This document shows, one piece after another, positions 41,662 to 50,852 of a stretch of DNA of 64,000 nucleotides; positions within the stretch are counted from its first letter, which is position 1, and each line of letters begins with the position of its first letter. Made by a program: the position numbers and the translations under genes. The notes beneath the pieces are model-generated. The model was not told the origin of the DNA. It saw nothing but the letters and a program-made list of their open reading frames with translations, and ran no database searches. The stretch is taken from positions 1 to 64,000 of IMG/VR virus record IMGVR_UViG_3300026097_000013, one strand, 5' to 3'. The DNA comes from a virus.

Positions 41662-41676
41662 TAAAGGTATTATAAT
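41648..41676 (+). promoter_or_regulatory. sigma70-like promoter of the ADP-heptose operon, leaderless geometry
   Basis: TTGACT (41648-41653), 17-nt spacer, TATAAT (41671-41676), then 6 nt to the hldE ATG at 41683. It lies across the nudix stop codon and would start the hldE-hldD-cupin-gmhB transcript independently of the late genes. Confidence 0.8.
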
Positions 41677-41682
41677 AGTACT

Positions 41683-42945
41683 ATGATTAAAGTCTACGGA
41701 GACATAATGTTAGATCGTTGGATACAAGGATCTATTCAAAGGATTAGCCCCGAAGCACCAGTTCCTGTATTGCACGAAGAAGAAGTAGGGCATAACGCAG
41801 GCGGTGCAGCTAATCTTGCACTTAACATTAAAAATTTAGGCAGCAGTGTAGAATTATATGGTGCTTGTTCAGATGACCAAGAAGGTAAAACACTTGTAAG
41901 TTTGCTAGACGTTGATAAAGTACATCTAGACATGAGCCATTCTGTTACAACTACTAAGACTAGACTAGTAGATAATAGCGGACAACACGTATGTCGCTGG
42001 GATCGAGAAGCATATTACGACAAAACTGATTTGTTAGAGCAGTGTGCAGACGATTTACAAAAAGATGATATACTTTGCATAAGTGATTACGCAAAGGGCG
42101 TTGTGCGCAGTTCTACAGTTGCAAGATTAAGAAAATATTGCGATACTATTCTAGTTGATCCAAAACAGGAACCTAACTTTTACAAAGGGGCATTTGTATT
42201 CAAACCTAATATAAAATATTGGGCTGACTATTTTGGCAAATTAAACCTAGAAGATATTTCTAGAATAATGAAAGAATATAAATGGGAATGGGTTGTATTA
42301 ACATGTGGCGCTGCTGGCATGTATGTAGTTAACAAAGACGGTAAGTATCGTCATTATCAGGAACCAGTAAGAGAAGTTGCAGATGTAACTGGAGCAGGAG
42401 ATACCGTTCTAGCAGTTATTGCACATTGCTTGTTCCAAGGTATGGATGTATATCGAGCATCAGAGTTTGCATGTTATGCAGGTGCTAGAATGGTTGAACG
42501 CAGAGGCGTTGGTTTAGTAAGCGTAGACGATCTAGTTAAAGGTGTTGTATTTACAAACGGCGTGTTTGATATATTACATACAGGTCATTTTAAACTACTA
42601 CAAGCAGCACGAGCTAAGGGATCTAAATTAGTAGTAGGAATTAACACTGATGCTAGTGTTAAACGTCTAAAGGGCGATGAAAGACCTATTAACACTCTAA
42701 AAAAACGCATTAGTCAACTTGAAATATTACCTTGGGTAGATGAAGTTATTCCGTTCGAAGAAGATACTCCGTTAGAACTTATCAAAGGCATTAGTCCAGA
42801 CTTAATTGTCAAAGGCGGCGATTATAATGTCGAAGAAGTTGTAGGACACGATTATGCCCCAGTATATATCGTTCCCACTGAAGAAGGCTATTCAACGTCA
42901 GAAATTATAGAGAAAACAAATGAAAATACTAGTAACAGGACATAA
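41683..42945 (+). CDS. hldE: Bifunctional heptose-7-P kinase / heptose-1-P adenylyltransferase
   Basis: 420 aa (E. coli HldE 477). The ribokinase-like half (1-280) has GDIMLDRWI, NAGGAANLALNI, a DYAKGV loop and the anion-hole motif VTGAGDT (235-241). The second half begins at VVFTNGVFDILHTGHFK (nucleotidyltransferase HxGH) and ends VPTEEGYSTSEII, all family landmarks. It phosphorylates D-glycero-D-manno-heptose-7-phosphate and later adenylates heptose-1-phosphate. Both domains look complete. It is the first gene of the heptose operon; ADP-heptose feeds lipopolysaccharide inner core and is also a known host immune signal in other contexts. Confidence 0.95.
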   Translation: MIKVYGDIMLDRWIQGSIQRISPEAPVPVLHEEEVGHNAGGAANLALNIKNLGSSVELYGACSDDQEGKTLVSLLDVDKVHLDMSHSVTTTKTRLVDNSGQHVCRWDREAYYDKTDLLEQCADDLQKDDILCISDYAKGVVRSSTVARLRKYCDTILVDPKQEPNFYKGAFVFKPNIKYWADYFGKLNLEDISRIMKEYKWEWVVLTCGAAGMYVVNKDGKYRHYQEPVREVADVTGAGDTVLAVIAHCLFQGMDVYRASEFACYAGARMVERRGVGLVSVDDLVKGVVFTNGVFDILHTGHFKLLQAARAKGSKLVVGINTDASVKRLKGDERPINTLKKRISQLEILPWVDEVIPFEEDTPLELIKGISPDLIVKGGDYNVEEVVGHDYAPVYIVPTEEGYSTSEIIEKTNENTSNRT

Positions 42946-43744
42946 AGGATTTATAGGTTCAAATATTGCATTATATTTGCAATCACAAGGACATGAAGTA
43001 GAAGGTTGGGAATGGGCACCAGGCATTATTCCTAGTACAGAAGACTACGACTGGTGCATACACACTGGTGCAATTAGCTCAACTACATATACAGATGTAA
43101 ATCAAATACTAGAACAAAACTTTGAGTTTACCGTGAGGTTAGCACAAGTTTGCGAAAACTTTGGCACTAATCTGCAATATGCATCTAGTGCAAGTGTATA
43201 CGGTCCTACTGAACATTTTACAGAAGATAAAGATTTATTACCGCAATCACCTTATGCATGGTCAAAGTATCTGTTTGATAGGTTTATAAATCAGTTTCAA
43301 GACGAATTTGAAATTATTATTCAAGGATTTAGATATTTTAATGTATACGGTCCGGGCGAAGAACACAAAGGCGATCAAGCATCACCGTATACTAAGTTTA
43401 CACGCCAAGCACTAGATAATGGCGTTGTAAAACTATTCGAAAATTCAGACCAATACAAGCGAGACTTTGTCTGTGTAGAAGATTTGTGTCGTCTTCACGA
43501 AAAAATGTTTGATGTTAACACTAGTGGTATTTTTAATGCTGGCACAGGCACTGCTACTAGTTTTGATACCGTAGGGCGTGCAATTGCTAAGAAATACAAT
43601 GCAGACATAGAATACATTCCTATGCCAGATACACTAAAAGGTCAGTATCAAGAATACACTTGTGCTAATTTAGACAAACTAAATTCAGTAGTAGATATGT
43701 CGTGGACATCAATAGAGGATTATATAAATGCAAGAACTAACTAG
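42920..43744 (+). CDS. hldD: ADP-glyceromanno-heptose 6-epimerase
   Basis: 274 aa (E. coli 310). Rossmann start MKILVTGHKGFIGSN, catalytic Y112-x3-K116 (SPYAWSKYLFD) and the HldD-specific RYFNVYGPGEEHKG at about 138-151. The extended SDR enzyme converts ADP-D-glycero-D-manno-heptose to the L-glycero form used by heptosyltransferases. Its start overlaps hldE by 26 bp, so the two are coupled. Shorter than bacterial forms, mainly between motifs. Confidence 0.92.
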   Translation: MKILVTGHKGFIGSNIALYLQSQGHEVEGWEWAPGIIPSTEDYDWCIHTGAISSTTYTDVNQILEQNFEFTVRLAQVCENFGTNLQYASSASVYGPTEHFTEDKDLLPQSPYAWSKYLFDRFINQFQDEFEIIIQGFRYFNVYGPGEEHKGDQASPYTKFTRQALDNGVVKLFENSDQYKRDFVCVEDLCRLHEKMFDVNTSGIFNAGTGTATSFDTVGRAIAKKYNADIEYIPMPDTLKGQYQEYTCANLDKLNSVVDMSWTSIEDYINARTN

Positions 43745-44123
43745 GCTAGAAGGTGTTGTTCCAAAAGGATGGGGATACGAATTAATTTGGGCAACTAATG
43801 ACAAATACTGCGGTAAAATTATGTTTTTCGAAAAGGAAGGTGCAATGTTTTCAATGCATTTCCACAAAGAAAAGGACGAAACTTGGTTTGTAAATACCGG
43901 TAAATTTAAAGTTCAGTGGATTGATACAAGTACTGCTGCACTTTATGAAAAAGAACTTAAAGAAGGCGATGTTTGGCACAATCCGCCATTGCAGCCGCAT
44001 CGATTAATTTGTTTACAAGCTGAATCAAGTATTACTGAAGTAAGTACTGCTGATAGTGTCGAAGACAATTACAGAGTTGCTCCAGGAGATAGTCAAAGAC
44101 AAGATGTAAACAAAAATGTCTAG
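43728..44123 (+). CDS. Cupin-fold protein in heptose operon
   Basis: 131 aa. Single cupin with FSMHFHKEKDETWFVNTG (motif 1, H-x-H...E) and a WHNPPLQPHRLIC second motif carrying a further His. It resembles type II mannose-6-phosphate isomerase cupins and the other small cupins here. Its position between hldD and gmhB suggests a sugar-phosphate isomerase or a regulator; GmhA, the missing heptose isomerase, has a different fold, so the cupin is not an obvious replacement. GAGG ribosome site before the ATG. Confidence 0.75.
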   Translation: MQELTRLEGVVPKGWGYELIWATNDKYCGKIMFFEKEGAMFSMHFHKEKDETWFVNTGKFKVQWIDTSTAALYEKELKEGDVWHNPPLQPHRLICLQAESSITEVSTADSVEDNYRVAPGDSQRQDVNKNV

Positions 44124-44775
44124 TGTTTATCAATGGGGAGATCCTGTAAATATTCAAAGTACCCATTATGAGCCTCAACAAGATCATATGCAAGATCCAG
44201 AGTATATTGCTCCTAAATGTGTAATTGGCCTAGATAGAGACGGAGTTATAAATGTTGATCGCGGACAATATACTTACTCTATAAATGATTTTATTCCTAT
44301 TGTAAATAGCTTAGAAGCTATTGCTAAATTGCGCAGGCTTGGACATAAAATAGCCATTATAACTAATCAAGGCGGTATTGAAAAAGGATTATTCACAGAA
44401 CAAGATGTTGAAATTTTACATCAGCATATGCTCGATCTTCTAGGCAATGCAGGTTGTCCTAGTATTGATGCAATCTATTACAGCGCCAGTAGCAGAAAAA
44501 ATGACGAATGGGCAAAGCCAAATGTCGGAATGTTTAAACGCTGTGAAAAAGAATTTCCTCATATAAAATTTTCAAAAGGATTTTATGTAGGTGATAAAAT
44601 AACCGATCTTAAAGCAGCACACAAGATAGGTGCAAAGCCTGTTCTTGTACGTACGGGTTACGGTGTCGAAACTGAAAAAGAATTAAAAAAGTTTACCTAC
44701 CGTGACATAAGAAAAAAGACCATTATATTCAATGATCTTAATTCTTTTGCAGAGTATATCGAAGCGCAAAGTTAA
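44116..44775 (+). CDS. gmhB: D,D-heptose 1,7-bisphosphate phosphatase
   Basis: 219 aa. HAD motif I is GLDRDGVINVD (38-48) with both aspartates, followed by ITNQGGI (motif II), KPNVGMF (motif III Lys) and GDKITDLKAA (motif IV). These identify GmhB, which removes the C7 phosphate before adenylation. About 35 additional N-terminal residues precede the domain. The zinc-binding Cys cluster of E. coli GmhB is not obvious. It completes three enzymes of ADP-heptose synthesis and ends in a 4-bp overlap with the converging fibre gene. Confidence 0.9.
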   Translation: MSSVYQWGDPVNIQSTHYEPQQDHMQDPEYIAPKCVIGLDRDGVINVDRGQYTYSINDFIPIVNSLEAIAKLRRLGHKIAIITNQGGIEKGLFTEQDVEILHQHMLDLLGNAGCPSIDAIYYSASSRKNDEWAKPNVGMFKRCEKEFPHIKFSKGFYVGDKITDLKAAHKIGAKPVLVRTGYGVETEKELKKFTYRDIRKKTIIFNDLNSFAEYIEAQS

Positions 44776-44786
44776 GCCTGCGCTTC
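44761..44786. terminator. Shared hairpin between converging gmhB and fibre genes
   Basis: GAAGCGCA (44761-44768) and TGCGCTTC (44779-44786) form an 8-bp stem with a 10-nt loop. It spans both stop codons, so it could end both converging transcripts; there is no T-run to confirm this. Confidence 0.55.
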
Positions 44787-47700
44787 GCCCCAATTTAGAA
44801 TAATATTTGAAGTTGCTGTTGCACCACTAACCTTATACACGTTAATTGCTAGTACGTCAGGGCCATTTGGATATGTCCCTCGGCCACCTAGTGGCGTATT
44901 TGTAAGTTCTTTAAGTTCACTAAAGTCAACTGTTGCACGTTCACCTGGAACAGCAATAAACGAGAAAATAGTTTCACCTGGTTGAGCAAAAGGTGGTTGA
45001 CTAAATGTTACTTCGACTGTACCCGAACTAGCTACTAGTGTTCCGCTATAAGAGTTATTAAACTGTATCTCGTAATATTCTGTTGTTCCAAGACTATCTA
45101 ATGTAATGTTGTTAACTTGTGTGTTAGCTGGAAATGTAACTGCTGATCCGCCAGTTACGCTTGTTCCCACAGTAACTCCTGCAGAGTCTACACTAGTTTT
45201 AGTAAAGAAACCATAGTTTCTGTTTGTTAAGTTTCCATGTCTACTAAAAGTTAACGTGTCGTTGTCGTTGACTCTATTTCCTAGACTACCGTCTAATCTT
45301 ACGAAAACTTCTTGGAATCCGCCGAAAAAGGACGGCGAGCTTATAAATGTAATTCTTCTTGTATTGCCACCCGGAATAGTTACACTGTCCCCTACTTTAA
45401 TATTTTTGCCATCGAAACCTGCGGCTGTATTCCATCTCATATACAAATAATTGTTGTTAGAGTTTGTGCCATCGTTGACCACCGCAGTTGTAGTCAACAC
45501 AGCTTGAGATGTGATGTTAGCTGTAGTTGCAGCTTCGCCTGTACTCCATACAACCGAGCCGCCGGAAGCAATCTGTGCAAAACTAGGCTGTCCACCTTGT
45601 GCAACACCTGCTAGACCTGACCAGCCAACATCTGCCGGATTAAGTGGATAATTTTGAGGATTAAGAACACCTTCAACAACAATGCCGCCTATAATATCGT
45701 TAGTTCCGTCAGTTCCGTCTGATGTAATTTCTAGACTTTGTAGTAACAATTGAGCTCGGTTTAGCAGTTCTCTTTCTCCTAAATCGCCAATAATAGCATT
45801 TGATACACTTGGTGCTAATCGAATTAAGAAAGCTGTTTGTTTTGTAGTACTAACCTCAATACCAGTTTCAGCATATGAGAAAATATAACCACGATCTTCA
45901 TCAAAGCCACCGTCTGTGATAAACGCCGAACCCCAGTGGCTAATAAGTGGTGTAATGGATTGTGATATTAATACTACACCAGTTCTAGCCGAATGTGCTG
46001 CTGCTGCTCCAGCTGTATAACTACGAGTTGCTCCTGCTTGAAAATTATTAAAAGTTGCACTTCTTGTTAATCCAGTTAAGTGATTTGAAGAACGCCCTGT
46101 GAATGTTATAATTTCATTGTCAATGTATATTGTTCCAGATTGTGGGAAAAAGCTACCATCTTCTAATTCTAATGTAGTCTGAGAGTCATCCATTGCAGCA
46201 GCAAGTTTACCTGACGGGCCTTCGTTTGAAACTTCGTAACGTACAGGCAAGTTACCCGAACGCATAAATGCTTCTGTGTTTACATTTGAGTTACGCATTC
46301 TGTGTGCAAATATAAAGTTACCGTCTGCACCACGTAGCATAAAGTCAATAAAGCCAGCACCATACCAGCTGTACTGAATACCGATCATTTGCATTTTAGC
46401 AATATCAATATCATAGCCACTGGGTCCTGTGCCGTCTAATTTGTCTAAGTTAAAGTCTTGTTGTTTAGTTTTCTTATCTACAATTAAATTAGCCTTGGCG
46501 CCATTAATGCTAACAACGCCTCGCCAATCTGGTGTTACAGTTATCTCTGTTTGACTGTTAACATGACTTACAACATGTGTCATTCCTTTGATAACAATTC
46601 TATCTCCAGCTTTTAACTGATCTTCAAATCTAGTGTTTATTCCTGTTACTAGGTTATCATCTACTTCTAGCGAAATAGTTCCTGCAAGTTGTCTAGTACC
46701 AGTACGTTGTACTGCACTTATTTGTGTGCCGTCAAATTCCCAAAAAATACCATTTTGATCATCAAAGATACCCGAACGCACTGTTGCTCCGTGCCAGCTA
46801 ACAACACTCATTTGCGAGCCGAAACCTAATACAGCATCAGTTGCTCCTAATCTGCGCTGTGCTCGAACCGTAAATCTACGTTCGTCTAGTACACTTTCTA
46901 CAGTATAATCAAATGCCGGAGGTACTGCCGTTGCAGGTCCACTATTATATCCAGGTGTCTCAACTCCTAATATTCTAATAGTTCCACCAACTTGTACACC
47001 GTGATCGTTGTCATCTGTTTCTATAGTAATTAAATCGCCAACTTCTGTTCCAGATGCTGTTAAACTACGTAAGTCGTAACTCGGTGCAAACAGCGCACCG
47101 GTTGTATACATAATGCCTTTACCTGACTGATAACGAATGTATTTCTTACTTTGACGTATTGCTTGAGCACCGTGCTGCGGACCACCTGTGCCTAATTGTA
47201 CGCCGCCATCAAATGGTCTGTGAATAAAGAAGCTATCTGGTCTTGGATAAACCGTTGCTTGTATAGATTGTGTTGATGTATCAATATTTCCAGGAGATCT
47301 TGCTAGATATCTAAGTTTGTTTACGGCTGTAATTTCAGTAGCAAGAAACGAGCCTGCTGCTAGTTTATGATTATTAGTTCCATCATCAGAATTTATTGTT
47401 GTAATAAAGGTGCTGCCAGGAACTAGTCCGTGAGCATTCGGAAATGTAACTTCTAGCGTAGGCAATGCTTCATAAGTAATCTGTTCATCTTTAGCAATTG
47501 TTGCTGTAGTAGCCTCTGTCATTAATATAGTTGATATTAAATCAAAATTACTTCCATATTCTGCTTCTGTATAATCATAAGTTAATCCAGTTATATCTCC
47601 ACTAGCTCCTGCTGTACTAACAGTTAACACAATATCGTTAGTTGGTGATACACCATCAAATAGCGTTCCAGGTAAAATAACACGATCACCAGTTTTATAT

Positions 47701-50700
47701 CCGGTTCCTCCTGTTGATACACTAACGGAGTCATATGCTGCAAAGTTTTTAGCAACATCAAATGTTGCCGATGTTCCTAAAGGTTGTTCACTAGTGCCCT
47801 CTACACTTGTATATGTTCCGCCAGGAGTAGCAACGGTACCTGCACTACTAATTGTAGATATTACACCAGATTCAAGGGCATCAACAGTGTCGATTGTAAT
47901 AGTTAAATCATTTGTAGGAGATTCACCTGAAAGTAATAATCCCGACACGTTAAGTTCTTGTCCGGCTCCGTACTCGGTGCCAGGTGTATTAATAACTACA
48001 CTATAGAGGCCGCCACTAATAGATACATCAAACGTTGCACCTGATCCAATAACATTCGAACCGGACGATATTGCATTTTGCGAACTAGAAGTAGATGCTG
48101 TACCTGAGATAGTAAAATCTGTAATCTCACCGCTTCCTCCAACATTATCAATAGTAATAGTTAAATCATTAGCAGGTGATGTGCCGCCTAATTGCGTTCC
48201 TATTACAGTAATTGTTTCTGTTGGTAGATAATTAGTACCTGCTACATCAATAGTTACACCATATATTCCAGCAGCTTGATCTATTGTAAATACTACTCCT
48301 GTTCCAGAAGTACTAGTAGTAGTAAATCCTGTTTGGCTACTTAAATACGTATTAATAACTGGCGGCGGCGTTCCTGAATAACTTAAACTAGTTATTGCTC
48401 CGGCGCCATCTATACCGTCAACTGTTATATATAAATCGTGAACACCGTCGGCGCCGCCGATGTCGCTACCTAATATTAAGATTATGTCATTTACTATATA
48501 GCCTGATGAATTATCAGAGGTATCATTAGCAGTTCCTGTTATACTTGCTGTTAACACCTCGCCGCTTGCACCAATTGTATCAATAGTTATAGTAGCATCA
48601 TTAGCAGGTGATTCGCCGCCTAACTCTGTTCCGAGAATTGTAAAAGTTTCTGTTGCGAGATAATCTTGTCCAGCTGTATCTATAGCAATGCTATATACAT
48701 CTAAAGTTTTAGTTATTTCAAATGTTGCGCCGAAACCTGATGCACCGTTATATGACAAAGTTGGATTATTATATACTACAGTTCCAGTTGACATAATAAC
48801 ACTAGTATATGCTCCTTGATCATACTCTAAGTCAAATGCCGCGCCTGTTCCAACTCCTCCACTATATGTTGCACTAACAGTAGTTGAAAGTGTTCCGTCC
48901 CAGTGTGCTCCGCTAAATGTTATAGTAGTAATAGCACCTAAACCGTCAACACCTGTAACACTTATAGTAAGATCGTTAATTGAAGTTTGTCCACCTAAGT
49001 CCAAACCATCTATAATAATTCTGTCGCCTACTTTATAATCACTACCAGCAGAATTAATGACAACTGCATAATCTCTCGATACGTTTTGAGTTTGTGTAAC
49101 ATCAAATGTTGCGCCAGTTCCTATTACACTATCATTTTGGCCAGAAACTGATGTATATGTTTTTACGTTAGGTATTAATTCAGAAGTAAAACTATCATTA
49201 AAATCAATAAACGAAGTATCTACATTATTAACATAAATTGCTGTGCCGTCGCCGCGATCTACTGCTAGGTTGTTAACAATTCCGGCAGTCGAGTCGAGAA
49301 ATACTCTGTTTTCACCAATTGTAACATTATCAGATATAGCTGGCGAAATATATGTACCGCCGCCTGCACTTGTATCATTAATGCCTGTTACTTGAGAGCC
49401 TGTTGGTATATTAGCATTAACTAAAGGAGCACCAACACCCGGAGATGGACCATCAAACGGAATAATAGTACTACCAGTTAAAACATCTAATTCTGAAGTT
49501 ATTGTACCGTTAAATCCATTAGAAATTACATCTACTTGTGGACTTGTACTTATAGATGCTCCTGTATAAAATGCTGCTTCTCTTAATTGTGTATAAGTTG
49601 TAGAAAGTGTAGTTGGGTTAACTGTACCAACTTTAGATTTTGCATAATAATTAAACGTATTATTAGTAGGAACATCATTAATAACAAATGATCCTTCAGC
49701 TCTTGCTGCTCCAGGTACTCCGTCTTCAAGTGCTTTAAGAGTTATAGGAGTTCCGGCTTCAAATCCATGTGCAGCTACAGTAGTAACCGTAATTAAAGAC
49801 TGACCTATACCTTCTGTACCTGCTGATGCATCTGTTTCAACTCTAAGTACTGGAGTATCTGTTCCTGGAACTTCGTAAATTGAAGGGTAGCCTCTCATAG
49901 TCGAAATAGCAGCCCATTTAGTAGGCTGTAGACCATATTCAAAGTCAGCATCAAGCATTGATACTGGCATAGCAGCTCTCGGGCGTTCAATAGCATCTGT
50001 ACCAAAGTCATAAGGTCTAGTAGTTACTATACTTTTTCCGTTTTCAATTTTTTCTATAAAAATTTGTAATTCGTCTGTTGGATTATGTCCGCTTGTGTTA
50101 TAATTGAGTGTGATTGTAGTAATAGCATCAGTTGTTTCTAGATATTTAACAAAGTCTGTGTCTGTTGCTATACTATCAACTTTAAGACTAATTAGTCCAC
50201 CTGTAGCAGGAGCACTAAAATTGTATATAATATCATTAGATGTTACATTGGTGATAAGTATTATTTGATCTAAATCGTATCTACCTTGAATTTTAATTGT
50301 TCCTACACCTGTTGGTACAACTGTAGGAAACGCAGATATTCCAGTTGTAATAACATCAATAGTAGTTTGAACAAGGTCGCCGACAATTGTTGATGTTCCT
50401 GATTCAGAAGTTTTAGTAACGTCAATAGTTTGAGATACTTCGTTATTGCTAGCAGAGTATGCAACATTTGCTAAAATATTTGTTTGTATAAGTGTTTTAA
50501 TAAATTCGTATGTTTGTATTTCAGGCTGACGGTCGCCGTCAATTTGTGCTACATCTTGATCCCAATAATATTTTACAACATTATATGTATTTTCGTTGCC
50601 GCCGTATCTTAAATCTTTTAAGTACGCATCAATATTGTATCCAATGTCTCTTTCGCATTTTTCTGCATTATACGTATAGCCTATAAACCCTGCTGCATCT

Positions 50701-50849
50701 GCTGCTACTTGATCTGCAATCCAAGCAGTTGCTTCTTTTTGTATGAAAGTTTTGTTTGCATTTAATAAGCTATAAGCATCAGGGTACAGATTATCAGCTG
50801 CGCCTAATCCTGGTTTAAATACGTAATTTTTTATTTGTGTCTTTGCCAT
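44772..50849 (-). CDS. Giant tail-fibre/baseplate-type virion protein with internal repeats
   Basis: 2025 aa, Gly/Thr/Ser/Asn-rich, almost free of Cys. The N-terminus (YNAEKCERDIGYNIDAYLKDLRYGG) is a motif shared with the fibre protein at the right edge. Residues about 590-1095 carry tandem beta repeats with a GT-x-L-GG-x-SP-x-ND-x-TITID core (see the repeat feature). Later parts contain NGIFWEFDGTQ, a HRMRNSNVNTEAF segment and a C-terminal beta domain. The size and repeats fit a long fibre or baseplate spike that binds the host surface. It is the largest gene of the window and lies next to a heptose operon. A late promoter is not obvious upstream. Confidence 0.75.
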   Translation of the reverse strand: MAKTQIKNYVFKPGLGAADNLYPDAYSLLNANKTFIQKEATAWIADQVAADAAGFIGYTYNAEKCERDIGYNIDAYLKDLRYGGNENTYNVVKYYWDQDVAQIDGDRQPEIQTYEFIKTLIQTNILANVAYSASNNEVSQTIDVTKTSESGTSTIVGDLVQTTIDVITTGISAFPTVVPTGVGTIKIQGRYDLDQIILITNVTSNDIIYNFSAPATGGLISLKVDSIATDTDFVKYLETTDAITTITLNYNTSGHNPTDELQIFIEKIENGKSIVTTRPYDFGTDAIERPRAAMPVSMLDADFEYGLQPTKWAAISTMRGYPSIYEVPGTDTPVLRVETDASAGTEGIGQSLITVTTVAAHGFEAGTPITLKALEDGVPGAARAEGSFVINDVPTNNTFNYYAKSKVGTVNPTTLSTTYTQLREAAFYTGASISTSPQVDVISNGFNGTITSELDVLTGSTIIPFDGPSPGVGAPLVNANIPTGSQVTGINDTSAGGGTYISPAISDNVTIGENRVFLDSTAGIVNNLAVDRGDGTAIYVNNVDTSFIDFNDSFTSELIPNVKTYTSVSGQNDSVIGTGATFDVTQTQNVSRDYAVVINSAGSDYKVGDRIIIDGLDLGGQTSINDLTISVTGVDGLGAITTITFSGAHWDGTLSTTVSATYSGGVGTGAAFDLEYDQGAYTSVIMSTGTVVYNNPTLSYNGASGFGATFEITKTLDVYSIAIDTAGQDYLATETFTILGTELGGESPANDATITIDTIGASGEVLTASITGTANDTSDNSSGYIVNDIILILGSDIGGADGVHDLYITVDGIDGAGAITSLSYSGTPPPVINTYLSSQTGFTTTSTSGTGVVFTIDQAAGIYGVTIDVAGTNYLPTETITVIGTQLGGTSPANDLTITIDNVGGSGEITDFTISGTASTSSSQNAISSGSNVIGSGATFDVSISGGLYSVVINTPGTEYGAGQELNVSGLLLSGESPTNDLTITIDTVDALESGVISTISSAGTVATPGGTYTSVEGTSEQPLGTSATFDVAKNFAAYDSVSVSTGGTGYKTGDRVILPGTLFDGVSPTNDIVLTVSTAGASGDITGLTYDYTEAEYGSNFDLISTILMTEATTATIAKDEQITYEALPTLEVTFPNAHGLVPGSTFITTINSDDGTNNHKLAAGSFLATEITAVNKLRYLARSPGNIDTSTQSIQATVYPRPDSFFIHRPFDGGVQLGTGGPQHGAQAIRQSKKYIRYQSGKGIMYTTGALFAPSYDLRSLTASGTEVGDLITIETDDNDHGVQVGGTIRILGVETPGYNSGPATAVPPAFDYTVESVLDERRFTVRAQRRLGATDAVLGFGSQMSVVSWHGATVRSGIFDDQNGIFWEFDGTQISAVQRTGTRQLAGTISLEVDDNLVTGINTRFEDQLKAGDRIVIKGMTHVVSHVNSQTEITVTPDWRGVVSINGAKANLIVDKKTKQQDFNLDKLDGTGPSGYDIDIAKMQMIGIQYSWYGAGFIDFMLRGADGNFIFAHRMRNSNVNTEAFMRSGNLPVRYEVSNEGPSGKLAAAMDDSQTTLELEDGSFFPQSGTIYIDNEIITFTGRSSNHLTGLTRSATFNNFQAGATRSYTAGAAAAHSARTGVVLISQSITPLISHWGSAFITDGGFDEDRGYIFSYAETGIEVSTTKQTAFLIRLAPSVSNAIIGDLGERELLNRAQLLLQSLEITSDGTDGTNDIIGGIVVEGVLNPQNYPLNPADVGWSGLAGVAQGGQPSFAQIASGGSVVWSTGEAATTANITSQAVLTTTAVVNDGTNSNNNYLYMRWNTAAGFDGKNIKVGDSVTIPGGNTRRITFISSPSFFGGFQEVFVRLDGSLGNRVNDNDTLTFSRHGNLTNRNYGFFTKTSVDSAGVTVGTSVTGGSAVTFPANTQVNNITLDSLGTTEYYEIQFNNSYSGTLVASSGTVEVTFSQPPFAQPGETIFSFIAVPGERATVDFSELKELTNTPLGGRGTYPNGPDVLAINVYKVSGATATSNIILNWGEAQA
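47570..49090 (-). repeat. Tandem beta-repeat array inside the 2025-aa protein
   Basis: Five clear copies and one degenerate copy of a roughly 75-100-residue unit. Each begins with a Y/D-x-V-x-I/S-x-x-x-G-x-x-Y strand, continues to LG-x-xSPANDxTITI, and ends with a G-x-I-x-x-I/L-x-x-S/T-G strand. Examples start near 49070, 48690, 48275, 48005 and 47735. Protein identity is moderate while DNA identity looks lower, so the array is old rather than freshly duplicated. Confidence 0.8.
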
Positions 50850-50852
50850 GTT

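Noticed and set aside
47570-49090. CRISPR-like array
   Set aside because: Repeats are long, coding and diverged at DNA level with no constant spacer pattern; they are protein repeats.
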